Shown piece by piece: positions 39,501-54,500 of a stretch of DNA of 64,000 nucleotides. How positions within the stretch are numbered: position 1 is the first letter of the stretch; each line of letters opens with the position of its first letter. A model generated the notes under the pieces. It made no database searches and was not told the DNA's origin. It saw only the letters and a list, made by a program, of their open reading frames with translations. This DNA comes from Pteria penguin (lineage: Eukaryota; Mollusca; Bivalvia; Pterioida; Pteriidae): positions 8,607,329-8,671,328 of the forward strand of contig CM068590.1 in the NCBI GenBank assembly GCA_035048485.1. The letters are read 5' to 3'. The position numbers were made by a program, and so were the translations under genes.

Positions 39501-42500
39501 ACACAGACAGATAGACTCAAAAACATGGAAAAAAAACAGACAGACATACTGATAATCAGCGATCACACAGACTGCAGACATATTAATTGATAAACATGTA
39601 GCTGATACATATATACACAGACATCCTATAAATAGAGGACACCTACAAAGACCTATTGATACACAGCATACACACAGACATATTGATAAACAGGGGACAC
39701 ACGGACAGGCATACTGATACACAGGGGACAGACAGACATTACAATTGATAAACAGAGGATACACAGGCATATTGATACACAGGGGACACACATAGTGATA
39801 CACCTGGGACACACAGACAGACAAACTGACACAATGGGGACACACAGACATCTATAAACAGGGAAACACAGACATTACTGATAACAGGGGACACCCACAA
39901 AGACATTGATAACACAGGGGACACACAGACAGACATACTGATACACAGGGACACACAGACATTGATAAACAGGGGACAACCATAAAGACATATTGATACA
40001 CAGGGGATACACAGACAGACATACTGATACACAGGGACACACAGACATTGATAAACAGGGGACACCCACAAAGACATATTGATAAACAGGCAACACACAA
40101 ACAGACATAATAAGCAACAGGGAACACACAGACAGACAGACATAGTAATCAACAGGGAACACACAGACAGACACAATTATCAACATGTAACACACAGACA
40201 GACATAATGATAAACAGGGAACACACAGACAGACATAATGATCAACAGGGAACACACAGACAGACAAAGTAATCAACAGGGAACACACAGACAGACATAA
40301 TGATCAACAGGGAACACACAGACAGACATTGATACACAGGAAACACACATACAGAAATAATGATAAACAGGGAAACACAGACAGATATAATCTAAACACA
40401 CTATGAAGTCATTAAATAAACAACAAGAAGCACTCAATATGTCCACAGATTTCCTGCCACTTGGTCTAGATTATCATGGGCTGATTTAACCAGCAGGCAA
40501 GGACTAAGAGATTTTGTTGTTTTCTGTTTCCACTTGATAAATGCCAAGTGGCTGAAAATTTTTAGAGTTTGAGTGTTTCTTGTCATTTATTTAATTCACA
40601 CTTCCCTGGAGAAATTCTTTCCATTTCATTAAGTCTGCAAACTGTAATATATTTCATTATTCACAAAAACACCGTAATTCCATTGCACTTCATTGCAATG
40701 ACACTGTAATATGTAATACTTTGTTACATTAGTATTGATATACCATTTCTTTCCTGAGACTCTGCAGTGATCGTTTATGGTCGCCCATTAAACCATCTTT
40801 TCCTGACCTTTCCTGTTTGAACTTTTCCTCAAGATCATGAATTCGTTCCCTAAATAAATAGATTAAATCGTAGAATTGTATATATATACAAAGAGTAATC
40901 ATTTCCAAAAATGATTTAATTGATCTATTTATCAAACAGTAAAACAGTACATAAATTAAATCAACTAACTTAGTTGCCCCTACCTGAGTATTTTGTTTTC
41001 ATTTGCAGATGTGTTTGCCTCATTCTGAACTTTTCGCAATTTACTCAGCAACTCATCACTTTCCACTCTTAATTTTTCAACTTCCCTTCCATAACACTTT
41101 TCAAATTCTCCACGACTCCATCGTTTAGTTGTTTCCTAAGAACAAAAATATAAAGCAAGAAAATATTAATTTACGTAATTCATATACAGTCAAACCTCGA
41201 GATCTCAAGGTTAAAGGGACAATATGTTGAGATATCAGTAAGTTCGAGATATCCAAATTTCAAGTTTAGGATCACAAATCTTAAAGTTAACATGTGCATG
41301 CTGGTATATTTGATAAAACATATGTGTGATTATTAAGTATGTGATATATTTACATGTACAAATATCAATAATTACACATTAAGATGTGCATATTGTTCCA
41401 CAATAATTAATCTAAATCTCATCACACCTTTATTTATGATATAAAAAGAGAATACTCCGAAACTGAAAATGTCATGTTTGGTTTTCAGTAATTTTGTATT
41501 TTAAATTTAATAATGGCTATAAATGTCTTATACTATACCACCAAGGACATCAACTAACACATTCAATAATTATATGTACAAGACGAAGAAACGTGTCATA
41601 ATTCTATTTAATTCAAAACACATCATAAGCTACTATTACTTTGCATAACTGTTACAATTTATAAATAAATAGACATACACATGGAATAAAAATAGATTAA
41701 TATGATCATACATTATGTAAAGAAATTTCTTAAATAAATGTAGGTAAGAAATTTAAAGTAATGTTAATTACTTAATTCAGCTATCATCATTCAGTATCAA
41801 TTTTTATAAATAACAAGGTAATCTGCATGGACTTGATTGACTACTGCGTCTTTGCACACCGCATGGTTAATTGATCAAATCACATGCGTAACCTTTCAAC
41901 TAAGGAAGATGCTGCAGGGAAAATTGTCAATCAGAAGCCAACTTCAAGATAAACCAGGCAAACAAGAACTTTGGGCCACTTAAAAATGTATTCAAGATAA
42001 GCATGGTATTCGAAACATCGATCAGTGTTCAACACATCTGGGGTGATTATTCATATTGTGAAGGATTGTTTTGGGGGACCGTCGTGCTCAATTTTGAGAT
42101 ATCCCAGGTATTCAAGATATCAGTGTTCAACATATTAAGTTTCACTGTAATATATATATAATTCATACATACTTCCTTAGATCTGACAAGACATTATAAT
42201 ACATGTACATAATTCATAACTACATGCTGAATGTGCTTATTAATAGATCAGACAAGGCCAGTATCAAAGGGAGTTAGCAACACATAATTAAAGAATTATT
42301 TGCCTCATTTATTTCACCTGCACAAAAAGTATGGCAAATTGATTTCAATTTAATGCACTTCAAGTTTTTATATGTATAGATCACTTCACTGTCAACCAAT
42401 TAAACCAAATTAATAGACAACTATAAAGAACCAAAACCAAATAAACAGACAACTATATAAGAAATACCACTGACAGATACATTTTTATGCATCCTATCTA

Positions 42501-45500
42501 TAGATTGGGGGCATACTGTTTTTGACTTGCCATCTGTAATTGTTAACTGAATTCAACCTTCACCATAATTTCCTTATATTTTCCATCTTAAAAATCTAAA
42601 AATCCCAAATTTGTAAGATCTCCCACAGTGCATGGATTTACACAAAACCACCATTGTGAGTCAGCCATGGGCAGACAAGATAGCAAAACATGTTAAAGGA
42701 CTTCAATCCTTAATCTTGCACTTAATTTAAACTATCAAAATTAAACCATGTCAAAAGTTTTTTTATTTTCCCTAACTTCTCACCTGACTAATTTGTTCTT
42801 TATCTGCCATAAGTTTGGAATTCTGTTGCTCTAGTATTTTTATTCGTTCTAGAAGCTCAGACTGAGGGGATTTAGTTTCTTCCATCTGAGCTGTCAGATT
42901 TTCTACCTCCTGTTTGAAAACATTACTCATTAATTATTTACTCATATTTTTTATATTAGCTGGATTTATCTTTCATTCTGCTTCACTTATTATGCTCAAA
43001 AACATCTCCAATCGAGCAAAAATCAAAAGCATAATACTGTGCGACTATAACCAATAATAAGTATAATACTGTGAGACTATAACAAATAAGAAGTATAATA
43101 TTGTGAGACTATAATCAATAGGAAGTATAATACTGTGAGACTATAACAAATAAGAAGTATAATATTTTGAGACTATAACCAATAACAAGTATAATACTGT
43201 GAGACTATAACCAATAAGAAGTATGATATTGTGAGGCTATAACCAATAAGAAGTATGATATTTTGAGACTATAACCAATAAGAAGTATAATACTGTGAGA
43301 CTATAACCAAAAAGAAGTATAATACTGTGAGACTATAACCAAAAAGAAGTATAATTCTGTGAGACTATAACCAATAAGAATTATAATACTGTGAGACTAT
43401 AACCAATAAGAAGTATAATACTGTGAGACTACCTTATAACCAATAAGAAGTATGATCTTGTGAGACTATAACCTATAAAAAGTACGATACTGTGACACTA
43501 TAACCAATAAGAAGTATAATACTGTGAGACTATAACCAATAAGAAGTATGATACTGTGACACTATAACCAATAAGAAGTATAATATTGTGAGACTATAAC
43601 CAATAAGAAGTATGATATTGTGAGACTATAACCAATAAGAAGTATAATATTTTGAGACTATAACCAATAAAAAGTATAATACTGTGAGACTATAACCAAT
43701 AAGAAGTATGATATTGTGAGACTATAACCAATAAGAAGTATAATACTGTGAGACTATAACCAATAAGAAGTATAATACTGGGAGACTACCGTATAACCAA
43801 TAAGAAGTATGATCTTGTGAGACTATAACCTATAAAAAGTATGATACTGTGACACTATAACCAATAAGAAGTATAATACTGTGAGATTATAACCAATAAG
43901 AAGTATAATACTGTGAGACTATAACATAAAAAGTATAATACTGTGAGACTTATAATAACCAATAAGAAGTTTGATATTGTGAGACTATAACCAATAAGAA
44001 GTATAATACTGTGAGACTATAACCAATAAGAAGTATGATATTGTGAAACTATAACCAATAAGAAGTATAATATTGTGAGACTATAACCAATGAAATTAAT
44101 GTTATAATATTGTGCTAAAATATATAAAGGGACAGGTTAGTCCAGTAGTATCTACAAATCATATTTCATTAATTTTTCAAAGTACACTAAAAATACTTAC
44201 ATCCTTTAGTTCCTCAATTCTGTTGCGAGCATGTTTTTGTTCATTGAATAAGTCCTCCTTTGCTAGCTCAAGCTGTCGGACTAATTCATCTCTCTCCAGT
44301 TCCAGACCATCAACCTGCCGCAGTCTGTGTTTCAGACTCTCATTCTCCTGAACCAGAGCCTCAGTCTGATGAAAGAGATTCAATGTGCACAATACAAACA
44401 TTTTTATCGATAGTGTATATTGTTGTTATGCCATTTAAGTTCTACAACAATTAATTTGACCAGCCCAGTGTTGTGTTGACAAAGAAGCTACTTAAAATTC
44501 AAACATAGATCTGACAGAAGTTAGAAGCTCTAAGCTATGTGTCGGTCTGTCACAAAGGATTTCTTTTTGGGTGTATATAAAGTACTGTTTATAAAACTTG
44601 TTTTTGATTTTAAATTTGTTTTCATACATGTATTGTTTATACAATGATTTGAGAATTCAACTCATAATGGGCAAATTAATACACATGAATGGTCTACACA
44701 AATACATCTATAATTAACTGCATGTGCACCACACTCTGTTTTTGGCTGACGTAGAATACCCACAAAGAATGTGATGGTTCCTGGTTCAGATCTAAGTCAT
44801 CACCCTGTCCATTACCACTAAACAGTCTACTGAATTTACCTGATCATCCATGTTGGTGGTTTCTCTCATCTCCCCCTGTCTAAATCGAAGCTGGTCTTCA
44901 CATCCCATTAGCTGTCGTTTCTTCCTCAGGAGATCTTCTTTCATCCTCTCTAAGTCCTTCATAGTGTTGTCTCTTTTGAACTCTGTTAACATTAGCTGAG
45001 TCCTAAAGAAAAATGAAATGGACAATTCAACTAAGTTTATGGATCATTTTCAGTATTCTCAAATTTTTGAAAACTAAAAAACTGACAAATCAATAATTCA
45101 CAAACAATGTGAGAATTAAGAAAGAAAGAAAGAAAGAAAGAAAGATGAAAAAAAGAAAGAAAATAAAATGAAATTATTCCTAAAAGTTTATTTAGGTCAT
45201 AGTTACATTATGTAATTAATAACATATTTCTTAATTATGAAAGAATAGAACTTGCTTCCTCAGACTCATGAAAAAATGCAGAGGAAACTATGTAAGTTCT
45301 TTAACAACAAGAGGCTCCGCTGCGACTTATAGATTAATTACCTAAGTATTTGACTAAGATCAAATTTTCTAAGATTAAGAAAATGTATGACTATATGGCT
45401 ATATTGCCCTAAACTGAGGGCACTTTTTAATGGGGCAGGCTTGGTGTAGTGGTTAAGCACTTGGCTTGCAGCGCCGATGATCTGGATTCAATTCCCCGAT

Positions 45501-48500
45501 ATGCCACTATCTTTAAGAGGTTGGTAATACCTCCTGCTTCCATGTCGCGATATAACTAAGATTTGTTGAAAGCGACGTAAAACACTAATCAACTGTTACC
45601 AACCAACCAATTTTTTTTAACAATGTATGGATTTTTCTACACAATCAGTATCGATACTTAATTGCATGTATCCAGTTTTCATACTGGATATACAGAAATA
45701 GAAAACAAAATTTTGAAAATTAGGCTATTTTTGGCAGTTTTGCCCAGCTCAAGGGGCCTAGCTGGGAGAACATATTTGAAATTCAAATTTCACAAATTAC
45801 GTTCCTTTTACCCATCTAAAGAGCCTTCATACAAAGTTTGACTATTATCAACTGGCTCAGTAGTTTTTCAGAAAAAGTTAAATATGTTCAATTTCTTGAC
45901 ACATAACAAACACGGATGAACAGAGACAGATGACAATAATGACATTGGAGCCTAATTAAGGTGATGAAAAATGACTGACCTGGCATCCTCCATTAAGGCC
46001 TTGACTTCTTTAAGTTGTTTCTGTGCAGTTCTCAAGTCTATATTTACTCCACGAAGAGTCTTAGGTTCTGTCTCCTCCTTGTTAGCTTTGGCCTTGACCT
46101 CAGTGTATTTTTGTGGCTTTGACTTACAGTACGCTAGGTCTAAATGCGAGGGTGACTAAAAATAACAAAACATAATGTCATCTAAGATCACCAAGCACAC
46201 CTTAATGAGATTTTTGTCAAACACAAAAATAACAATCAAGGAGAAAATAAGGGTTTAAGGTAGGTCACAATGTAAATACTAAGGTTTCGACTGAAAACTT
46301 CTGTGATTGCTAATAATGTGCATGTAATGTGACCACCCTACTCCAAGGAAGTAAGTATTATATCACAAATATTTTACACTTCAACCAATAAAACAATAAT
46401 TCATAGACTATTTTGCTGAATTATAATCAGCATAAAGTCTAAAGTAAGTTTGGATTATTACTGTAACACGAGTGTAGGCCTAAATACTTTTCAATATTGA
46501 ATCATTAAAGTCACTTGGGAAAATCATGTCTACTTAGGTCAGATGCAAAATCCCAAATTATGAATTAAATAGTAAGAAGAAACGATGTCAAATTACTAAC
46601 TGTAATATACCTGTACTCTGTCAAAAACTGATTTACCCCATACTGTATAACTTAATCGAGTCACTCAAGCGGAACATTATGTGACAAGTCAGATGCGCAG
46701 TATCCAAATATGAACCACCGGTATCAGTTTGGTAGCCGTAATATTACTACAGTATGAACCATTAACCACTGATATCAATTTGGTAGCCGTAAATTACTAC
46801 AGTATGAACCATTAACCACTGATATCAATTTGGTAGCCGTAATACTTGCATTAATCGTCCAAAACCAATTTACACCAACTAATGTGACAGATTCGCTCAA
46901 GCGGAACAATTGTAGATCGGATTTAGCATCCGAAGCACAACTGGTGACAGTTCGCTAACTGTAACATTTATGCTTTGTCCCAAACTGAGCTAGCCCTAAT
47001 AACCGGACAAAGATGGCGCCGGAGGAGGGCTCTTTAGATTACAATATCACAATCTTGTCTTATCTTTTAATTTGCAACCCAGCAAATTATGTTTAATGTA
47101 ATTTAGTACATGCTTCAACTTAAAACGGAACCCTGTCGTGACTTTATGTCTCAATTTGACATTAAAATTTCGACTTGACAATGTATCCCAATCCATCACA
47201 GAATTTTAACTTGTAGGCTAATTGATCATAATTTGATAAGGTATTTTATCTGGAGAAACCCTCAGTCTTTTAGCAAACCCTAAACCTCATGTATTTAATA
47301 TCACACTTCTTATAGGGTAACATTCAGTTCTGTCACCCCAAAGAAACATTGTCAACTGAGGCGAAGTCATTGTTGACAAGGTTTTTCTAGAGGTGTAAAA
47401 AGGAATGTCACCTATAAAAAGGAATCTTACATAAGAGATGATAAAATTTTACCACTTATAATTAAAACAGCTCTTCATCTTGCCAAAGAATTTCGTCTAA
47501 ACACAACTATTTAAATCGGCATAGCATATTATCTCAACATTTAATACAAATACCCAACAGGGCAACTTTAATAGTGATTTACTTATAATACAGCATAAAA
47601 CCCAACTTTTCATCACAACAAGATTATAACTAAAACTTTCGGCACTAGATCATGACTCAATATTTCAACACAACACTATAACTTCACACAATATCAAAAA
47701 CATACATATCATTATATTTCATTATAAATGCTTTCATTCCATCGTTCAGCGGTTGTAAATTATGGAGAAATCCAATGAGTATTTGTTAAAACAAATAAGG
47801 TTGATTAATTAAATCAAACACTTTGATCTGATCTAACCTTCCTTCCATCTGTGTATCTATCATTCGAATGGTCTGGGAAATCTTCTTGGAATGAAACAGA
47901 CTGACAAAAAGAAATGTTATCAATGAATATAGAAATATATATGAAATTCATGTACATATGATGGCTTCAGATATCGGTAAATCCTCACAGTTACTGTATG
48001 ATTTTACTGTGGCTTATTAACTGCTGTGCAAATTAAGATTTAATTTCAAATTTTTTATTCTTTAGTAACTTCCGTAAATGTTAGGGAATATTAAGATGTA
48101 CTTTATGTTAGTTGTTAGAAAAATGTTACACATCTAAGAATATATGAATATGTGACCAGGTAATTGCATCATTCTCTGCTTATGCTTTAATGCCTTTAGG
48201 TTTTCTTTAATAGCATTAATGTTTTAAAATTCTTTTAACATGTGGAGAAATCTTGCCACTCTCCTTATTACTATTCATGCTGCGTCGGTCACGTGACCTA
48301 ATTTGCATAAATACATCACCATGTATTTTACAAGACATCGGCGTGTGGATTATAAAAAAATATATAGTGAGAAGAATTATTACGAAGAAAGTACATGGTA
48401 ATCTTGTCAATTTATAAATGGTGTAGAAAAGAGATCACAATACGCTGACTTATCTTCGCCACCCGGCTACCCGTCAAACTCCTTTATGTTGCCTGCAGCT

Positions 48501-51500
48501 GCTACTTACGATATAAACTCCTGTTTGTGTAAATCGTGCAAAGCTATGGACATTATATCATAAAGAGATAGACTAAAGCTTTGTTTTATATACACATTTT
48601 CAAATTATGCCGCAAAGCAACTTCAGAAATAAACAGTGAAGGACCTTTCTGTACGGCGAAGGAAGTGAAGCACCTATGGGATTATATGAAGCATTATACA
48701 AAAAAAAAAATCATGCACATACCGCATATTTGCATGGGTGACGTACTTAATGTGTCATAACTGACCTAGATATTCTGGAAAGGATTGTAAACATGGCGCT
48801 TATTGCACACATTTGTTGCGTAATGTGTTGTGAAATGCATTTGCCATGATTTGGAGGGATTGGAGAAAAGGCGTCACTTACATTTTAGAACATCATGGGA
48901 ACCTTCAAATTCGGAAAAATATCCAAATGCATAGAAGAATATTGTGTTCATTGATCTGAGGATGCTGGCAGTATGCCCGGAAATATGAAGGTCAAATTAG
49001 AAAAAGGTAAACAACGTTCCTGAAGTTGCCAAAATCGCTGTTTTCGGCCATTTTTTCTTGATTTTGTATGGAAGTATACTGTATGCAATTTTCGACTCGT
49101 ATTTTGAAACTGCTTGGGAACCGTGAATATTTCATGAAAAATATTGCCGCATAGTGTATTTATATCTGACAACATTCAAAAACGAGATTCGATGCCCGGA
49201 AGGTAGAAATGTCTTGGAATAGTCGCTGTATCAGACGATTATTTTTTATTTTGTATGAAAGTCTGTAGTACTAATATACGAATCGGTGATAGACTGTGAC
49301 GTCATTTATGCAAATGAGAGTGGCAAGATTTCTCCGTATGAATAGCAAAGTGTAAAACAGTAAGCAATAATGTAAATTACAACGTCAAATAAGGTAAAGT
49401 GGGATGCACGACCCCCTGGTAAACCAGAGAATGCATTAGATGCATAAGGTGTTATGAAACGACACTTATTGACCGACACGCCCGCCGTGATGTCACAGTG
49501 TTATAAAATGACCTCTATCGATCGACCTCACCTGCTGTGATGTCATACTCTGGCTCGTGTAAAGTGACATCTACGAACCGGCCTCACCAACCATGATATC
49601 AAAGTAAAGGTGATATGAAGTGACATCTGCCGGCTGGTCACGCCCGCCGTGATGCCAGAGTCAATGTATTATGAAGCGAAACCTGCCGACCGCCGGGTCA
49701 ACCTTGCCGTGATGTCAAAGTATAGGTGCTATGAAGTGACACCTGCCGACCAGTCACGCCCGCCGTGATGTCAGAGTCATGATATAATGAAGTGACACCT
49801 GCCGACTGGTCATGCCCGTCGTGATGTCCGAGTCATGATATTATGAAGGGACACCTGCCAACCGGTCACCCTTGCCTTGATGTCAAAGTAAAAGTGCTAT
49901 GAAGTGACACCTGCCAATAGGTCACGCCCGCCGTGATGTTTGAGTCATGATATTATGACGTGACACCTGCTGACCGGTGACTCTCACCGTGACGTCGTGA
50001 ACAGTCATGGTTAATGAAACTAGCAATCCTATAGCCATTGTAAGTATTTACGGTATATTTTCCAGCACACCATTAATACATCACACTAGTGATGACAAGA
50101 TCATCATCATGTTGGGAACATTAATACATAGATGTTATTATAGTACAGTTATGATTATTTTGTAATTCTGATCTGGACAAGTGAATTATAGAATTAAGTT
50201 TATAATCTTTAGTATCTAAACATAAACAGCCAGTTTTAATGTATAGTTTATCATTATGTTGTAACATACAAATTTCAAAATGTAATTATGAGTAAATGTC
50301 AAAATTATCATTAAGGAAGAATACCTTGTTCCTTGTATGGTCTTTGACGGTTAACTGTAAATTTTGTGTATATTTTAATCAATGTATTCAATTAACTAAT
50401 TTTTTTTTTTTTTTTTCGTTTGAATGATTTTTTTTTTCAGTTTTTTTTTTCAATTGTTTACATTACAAAATTCAAAGTTATTTCGCGTACAGAGATAGAA
50501 TTAAAATAATCTTGCACAAATATAACATATATGTACATTTATTTCGTATTTTCTATGATGAAGATATTTTTCATTAATTTACTCTGATCAGGCAGGGTCT
50601 TAAAACTCTTATGCTCCCAAATATTTTAGATAAAATGCAAACATAAAAAGTTATGAAGCAAAAAAAAAAAAAAAAAAAAACAGTTATAGTACTTACCAAA
50701 TCGGAACTTCTTGGACTTCCTCTCCCATTAAAAATAGGACTGATGCTCCTATGACCTTGGACTGGTAGACTAGGGGAGAATACAGGTTGGTCTGACATTG
50801 TCCTTGGTCGTCCAAGTCTTTCAGCAGAACCATATAAAGAAGAACTAAATCTCGGTCGTTCAAAACCAGACGAAGGTCGATGTGGTTTTTCAATTTTTTC
50901 ATGAACAGAGTAATTGCCTTGTGACATATGTTCTTGTCTTGAATCTTGTGACCTAGACATTGAATTGGCAGGGTCGTTCTGTACGTGTTCGTGAGGTGAT
51001 CTTGACCTTTCTAATGATTTCCTCTCTGTTCTGTCTCTACTATTCTTTGACCTTTCATACGCTTGAATTTCAGGTGACGGCGGTAGTTCCATAGGTTGGT
51101 CTGACCTTGAAGGTGACATTGGCCGATCAGATGACATCGGCCTTTGTCCAGACCTATCCTGTGTCTCATGGTTTCTTTCAGCAAAATTTCTGGATTGTTC
51201 AAAAGGTGATTTAGATCTACTTGGGCTGCGAGATCTGTCTCTGGAATATAATCCCTGTTGCTCTGGAATTGGACTCGATCGCTCTGGTGAGTGATAGGGG
51301 CTTAGCCGTCCCATTATGGGAGGGGGACAGCCAGGTGGTAATGATGTCAAGGAAAGGTCTTCAAATGAGGTGGACTAAAATGAAATCACTCACAAGTAAA
51401 ATAAACATCATGCAATATTTTTAGTAAAATAAATATCATGCAATATCTTTCTGCCAACATTCTATTATAATCCTGTTATACATGGGAAACAATAGCAAAA

Positions 51501-54500
51501 AGACATATATAATTAGTGCTTACTTTAGTCCACAATAATGGATAACAGATGACGACTACCGAAAACAATGAATTATATCTTTTCTATTTAAGCAAGAAAA
51601 TCTGACGAAGTTTTTCATTCCCTACCCTGGAAGACATTTTCATGGCTGTATGGGTGGGTGATTTGTCTCGCCGTGGTGACATGGATTGCGTACGCCTATC
51701 TCGTTCCGTGTCACGCCCTCTGACGGTATGTTCATTCGTCACGTCTGCTCCTCTTTGATGGTCATGGTGCTGGCGTCTGTCAAAATTTTTCTGCAAGCTG
51801 CGTCTTTCTGAAGATCTGATGAAATAATATAACTATATATGCCATGTGCCTTTCATTATTGATTTATTAATTTGTATTTTCATTACATGTAATTGATACA
51901 ATATCTATCATACTATCATTATAACAATATTCCTTGTAGCCGCTGTTATCTACTCAAAAATGGAGAGAGATGGAGAGAAAGAGAGAAAGAAAGAGAGAGA
52001 GAGGAGTCTAATTGAACAAAATGGTAGGGTATATATTTGTGAATACAGCAGAACTATATCACACATACGGACATTAAGAGAGTATATAGTGTCAAGTAAC
52101 ACTAATCTAGATCCTAGTGGCAGGATATTGTGGCACAGAACTATATCACACATACGGACATTAAGAGAGTATATAGTGTCAAGTATATGTAACACTGATC
52201 TAGATCCTAGTGGTAGGATATTGTGGCACAGAACTATATCACACATACGGACATTAAGAGAATATATAGTATCAAGTATATGTAACACTGATCTAGATCC
52301 TATTTGCAGGATATTGTGGCACAGAACTATATCACACATACGGACATTAAGAGAGTATATAGTGTCAAGTATATGTAACACTGATCTAGATTCTAGTGGT
52401 AGGATATTGTGGCACAGAACTATGTCACACATACGGACATTAAGAGAGTATATAGTGTCAAGTATATGTAACACTGATCTAGATTCTAGTGGTAGGATAT
52501 TGTGGCACAGAACTATGTCACACATACGGACATTAAGAGAGTATATAGTGTCAAGTATATGCAACACTGATCTAGGTCCTAGTGGCAGGATATTGTGGCA
52601 CAGAACTATGTCACACATACGGACATTAAGAGAGTATATAGTGTCAAGTATATGTAACACTGATCTAGATCCTAGTGGTAGGATATTGTGGCACAGAACT
52701 ATGTCACACATACGGACATTAAGAGAGTATATAGTATCAAGTATATGTAACACTGATCTAGATCCTAGTGGCAGGATATTGTGGCACAGAACTATGTCAC
52801 ACATACGGACATTAAGAGAGTATATAGTGTCAAGTATATGTAACACTGATCTAGATCCTAGTGGCAGGATATTGTGACACAGAACTATATCACACATACG
52901 GACATTAAGAGAGTATATAGTGTCAAGTATATGTAACACTGATCTAGATTCTAGTGGCAGGATATTGTGGCACAGAACTATGTCACACATACGGACACTA
53001 AGAGAGTATATAGTGTCAAGTATATGTAACACTGATCTAGATTCTAGTGGTAGGATATTGTGGCACAGAACTATATCACACATACGGACATTAAGAGAGT
53101 ATATAGTGTCAAGTATATGTAATACTGATCTAGATCCTAATGGCAGGATATTGTGGCACAGAACTGTATCACACATACGGACATTAAGAGAGTATATAGT
53201 GTCAAGTATATGTAACACTGATCTAGATTCTAGTGGTAGGATATTGTGGCACAGAACTATATCACACATACGGACATTAAGAGAGTATATAGTGTCAAGT
53301 ATATGTAACACTGATCTAGATTCTAGTGGTAGGATATTGTGGCACAGAACTATATCACACATACGGACATTAAGAGAGTATATAGTGTCAAGTATATGTA
53401 ACACTGATCTAGATCCTAGTGGTAGGATATTGTGGCACAGAACTATATCACACATACGGACATTAAGAGAGTATATAGTGTCAAGTATATGTAACACTGA
53501 TCTAGATTCTAGTGGTAGGATATCGTGGCACAGAACTATATCACACATACGGACATTAAGAGAGTATATAGTGTCAAGTATATGTAACACTGATCTAGAT
53601 TCTAGTGGTAGGATATTGTGGCACAGAACTATGTCGTTCAGGCAAAGGCAGTGGAAAGATGTTGGTATGGTCGAATGTTTGGATCTGAAAAGGATTTTAC
53701 TTGTTACAAAGTACTCTACATGTATTTTGATCCGCAAGTGATATATGTGTTTGTGCGAAAATACCTTGCTAATTCAGGCACAACGTAAATTATTGGGACT
53801 TCGCTCAAGCACAAAAAGTACCACATGTTCCCTGCTATACAAAAAGTGCCATACTGCTCCATGCTGGACAAAATGTGCTATATTGCCCTTTGCAGGACAA
53901 AAAGAACTATATTTCTCTCTGCAGTCCAAAAAGTGCAATATTGCCACCTGCTAGCCTAAAAATGCCAAATTGCCTTCTGCTTGACAAAAAGTGTCATATT
54001 GCTTCCTGTTGGACAAAAGGTATTATTTTGCTCTCTGCTGGGTATTTATAATCTGACAAACGCTATCCCTATAGGGCACTTGAATATACACATAACAAAC
54101 GCATTTCAAAGTAGCATTAGTATGCTGAAGTTAAAGTAGCAATATGCGGTCTGTAGATACAAATAATTCGCATAAATACAAACACAATTAAGACATCATG
54201 TACATACAGCTGGGAAGACTGGGAATATTTAAATGAAATCTTCATTCAAGTTGCCGACGAAATCAAAATGTTTGTTTATAATTAGTCGAAAATACCAAAA
54301 ACTCTAAAGTTAACAATCACGGTATTTCTTTTTTTATAAAAAGTCAACGACCCTAATTTCTATGACTACATACGTCGGAAGGAAATGATAGAACACATTT
54401 ATGTTTAAGAAACAATCTTTGATATTCACAACTGAAATCATACACAAAGCTACATGTACAAGTGAATTCTATAATAGGGATTCACAGTAGTTACGCCAGC

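Noticed and set aside
39315..40288. Cys/Val-rich minus-strand frames resembling membrane or cysteine-rich peptides
   Set aside because: Overlapping frames over a 31-bp array; no signal peptide start, no splice context, no conserved cysteine spacing beyond the repeat.
45437..45520. Functional tRNA gene
   Set aside because: A and B boxes are present, but stems are broken and the sequence continues into a SINE body and tail.
47011..47092. Small plus-strand gene starting ATGGCGCCGGAGGAG
   Set aside because: Only 26 codons before a stop, no donor in a useful place, and it lies inside an intron of the minus-strand gene.
51950..53741. 595-codon minus-strand frame with 31-residue repeats, possible repetitive protein
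   Set aside because: The 93-bp period keeps both strands open, and the array sits between exons 1 and 2 of a well-supported gene on the same strand.
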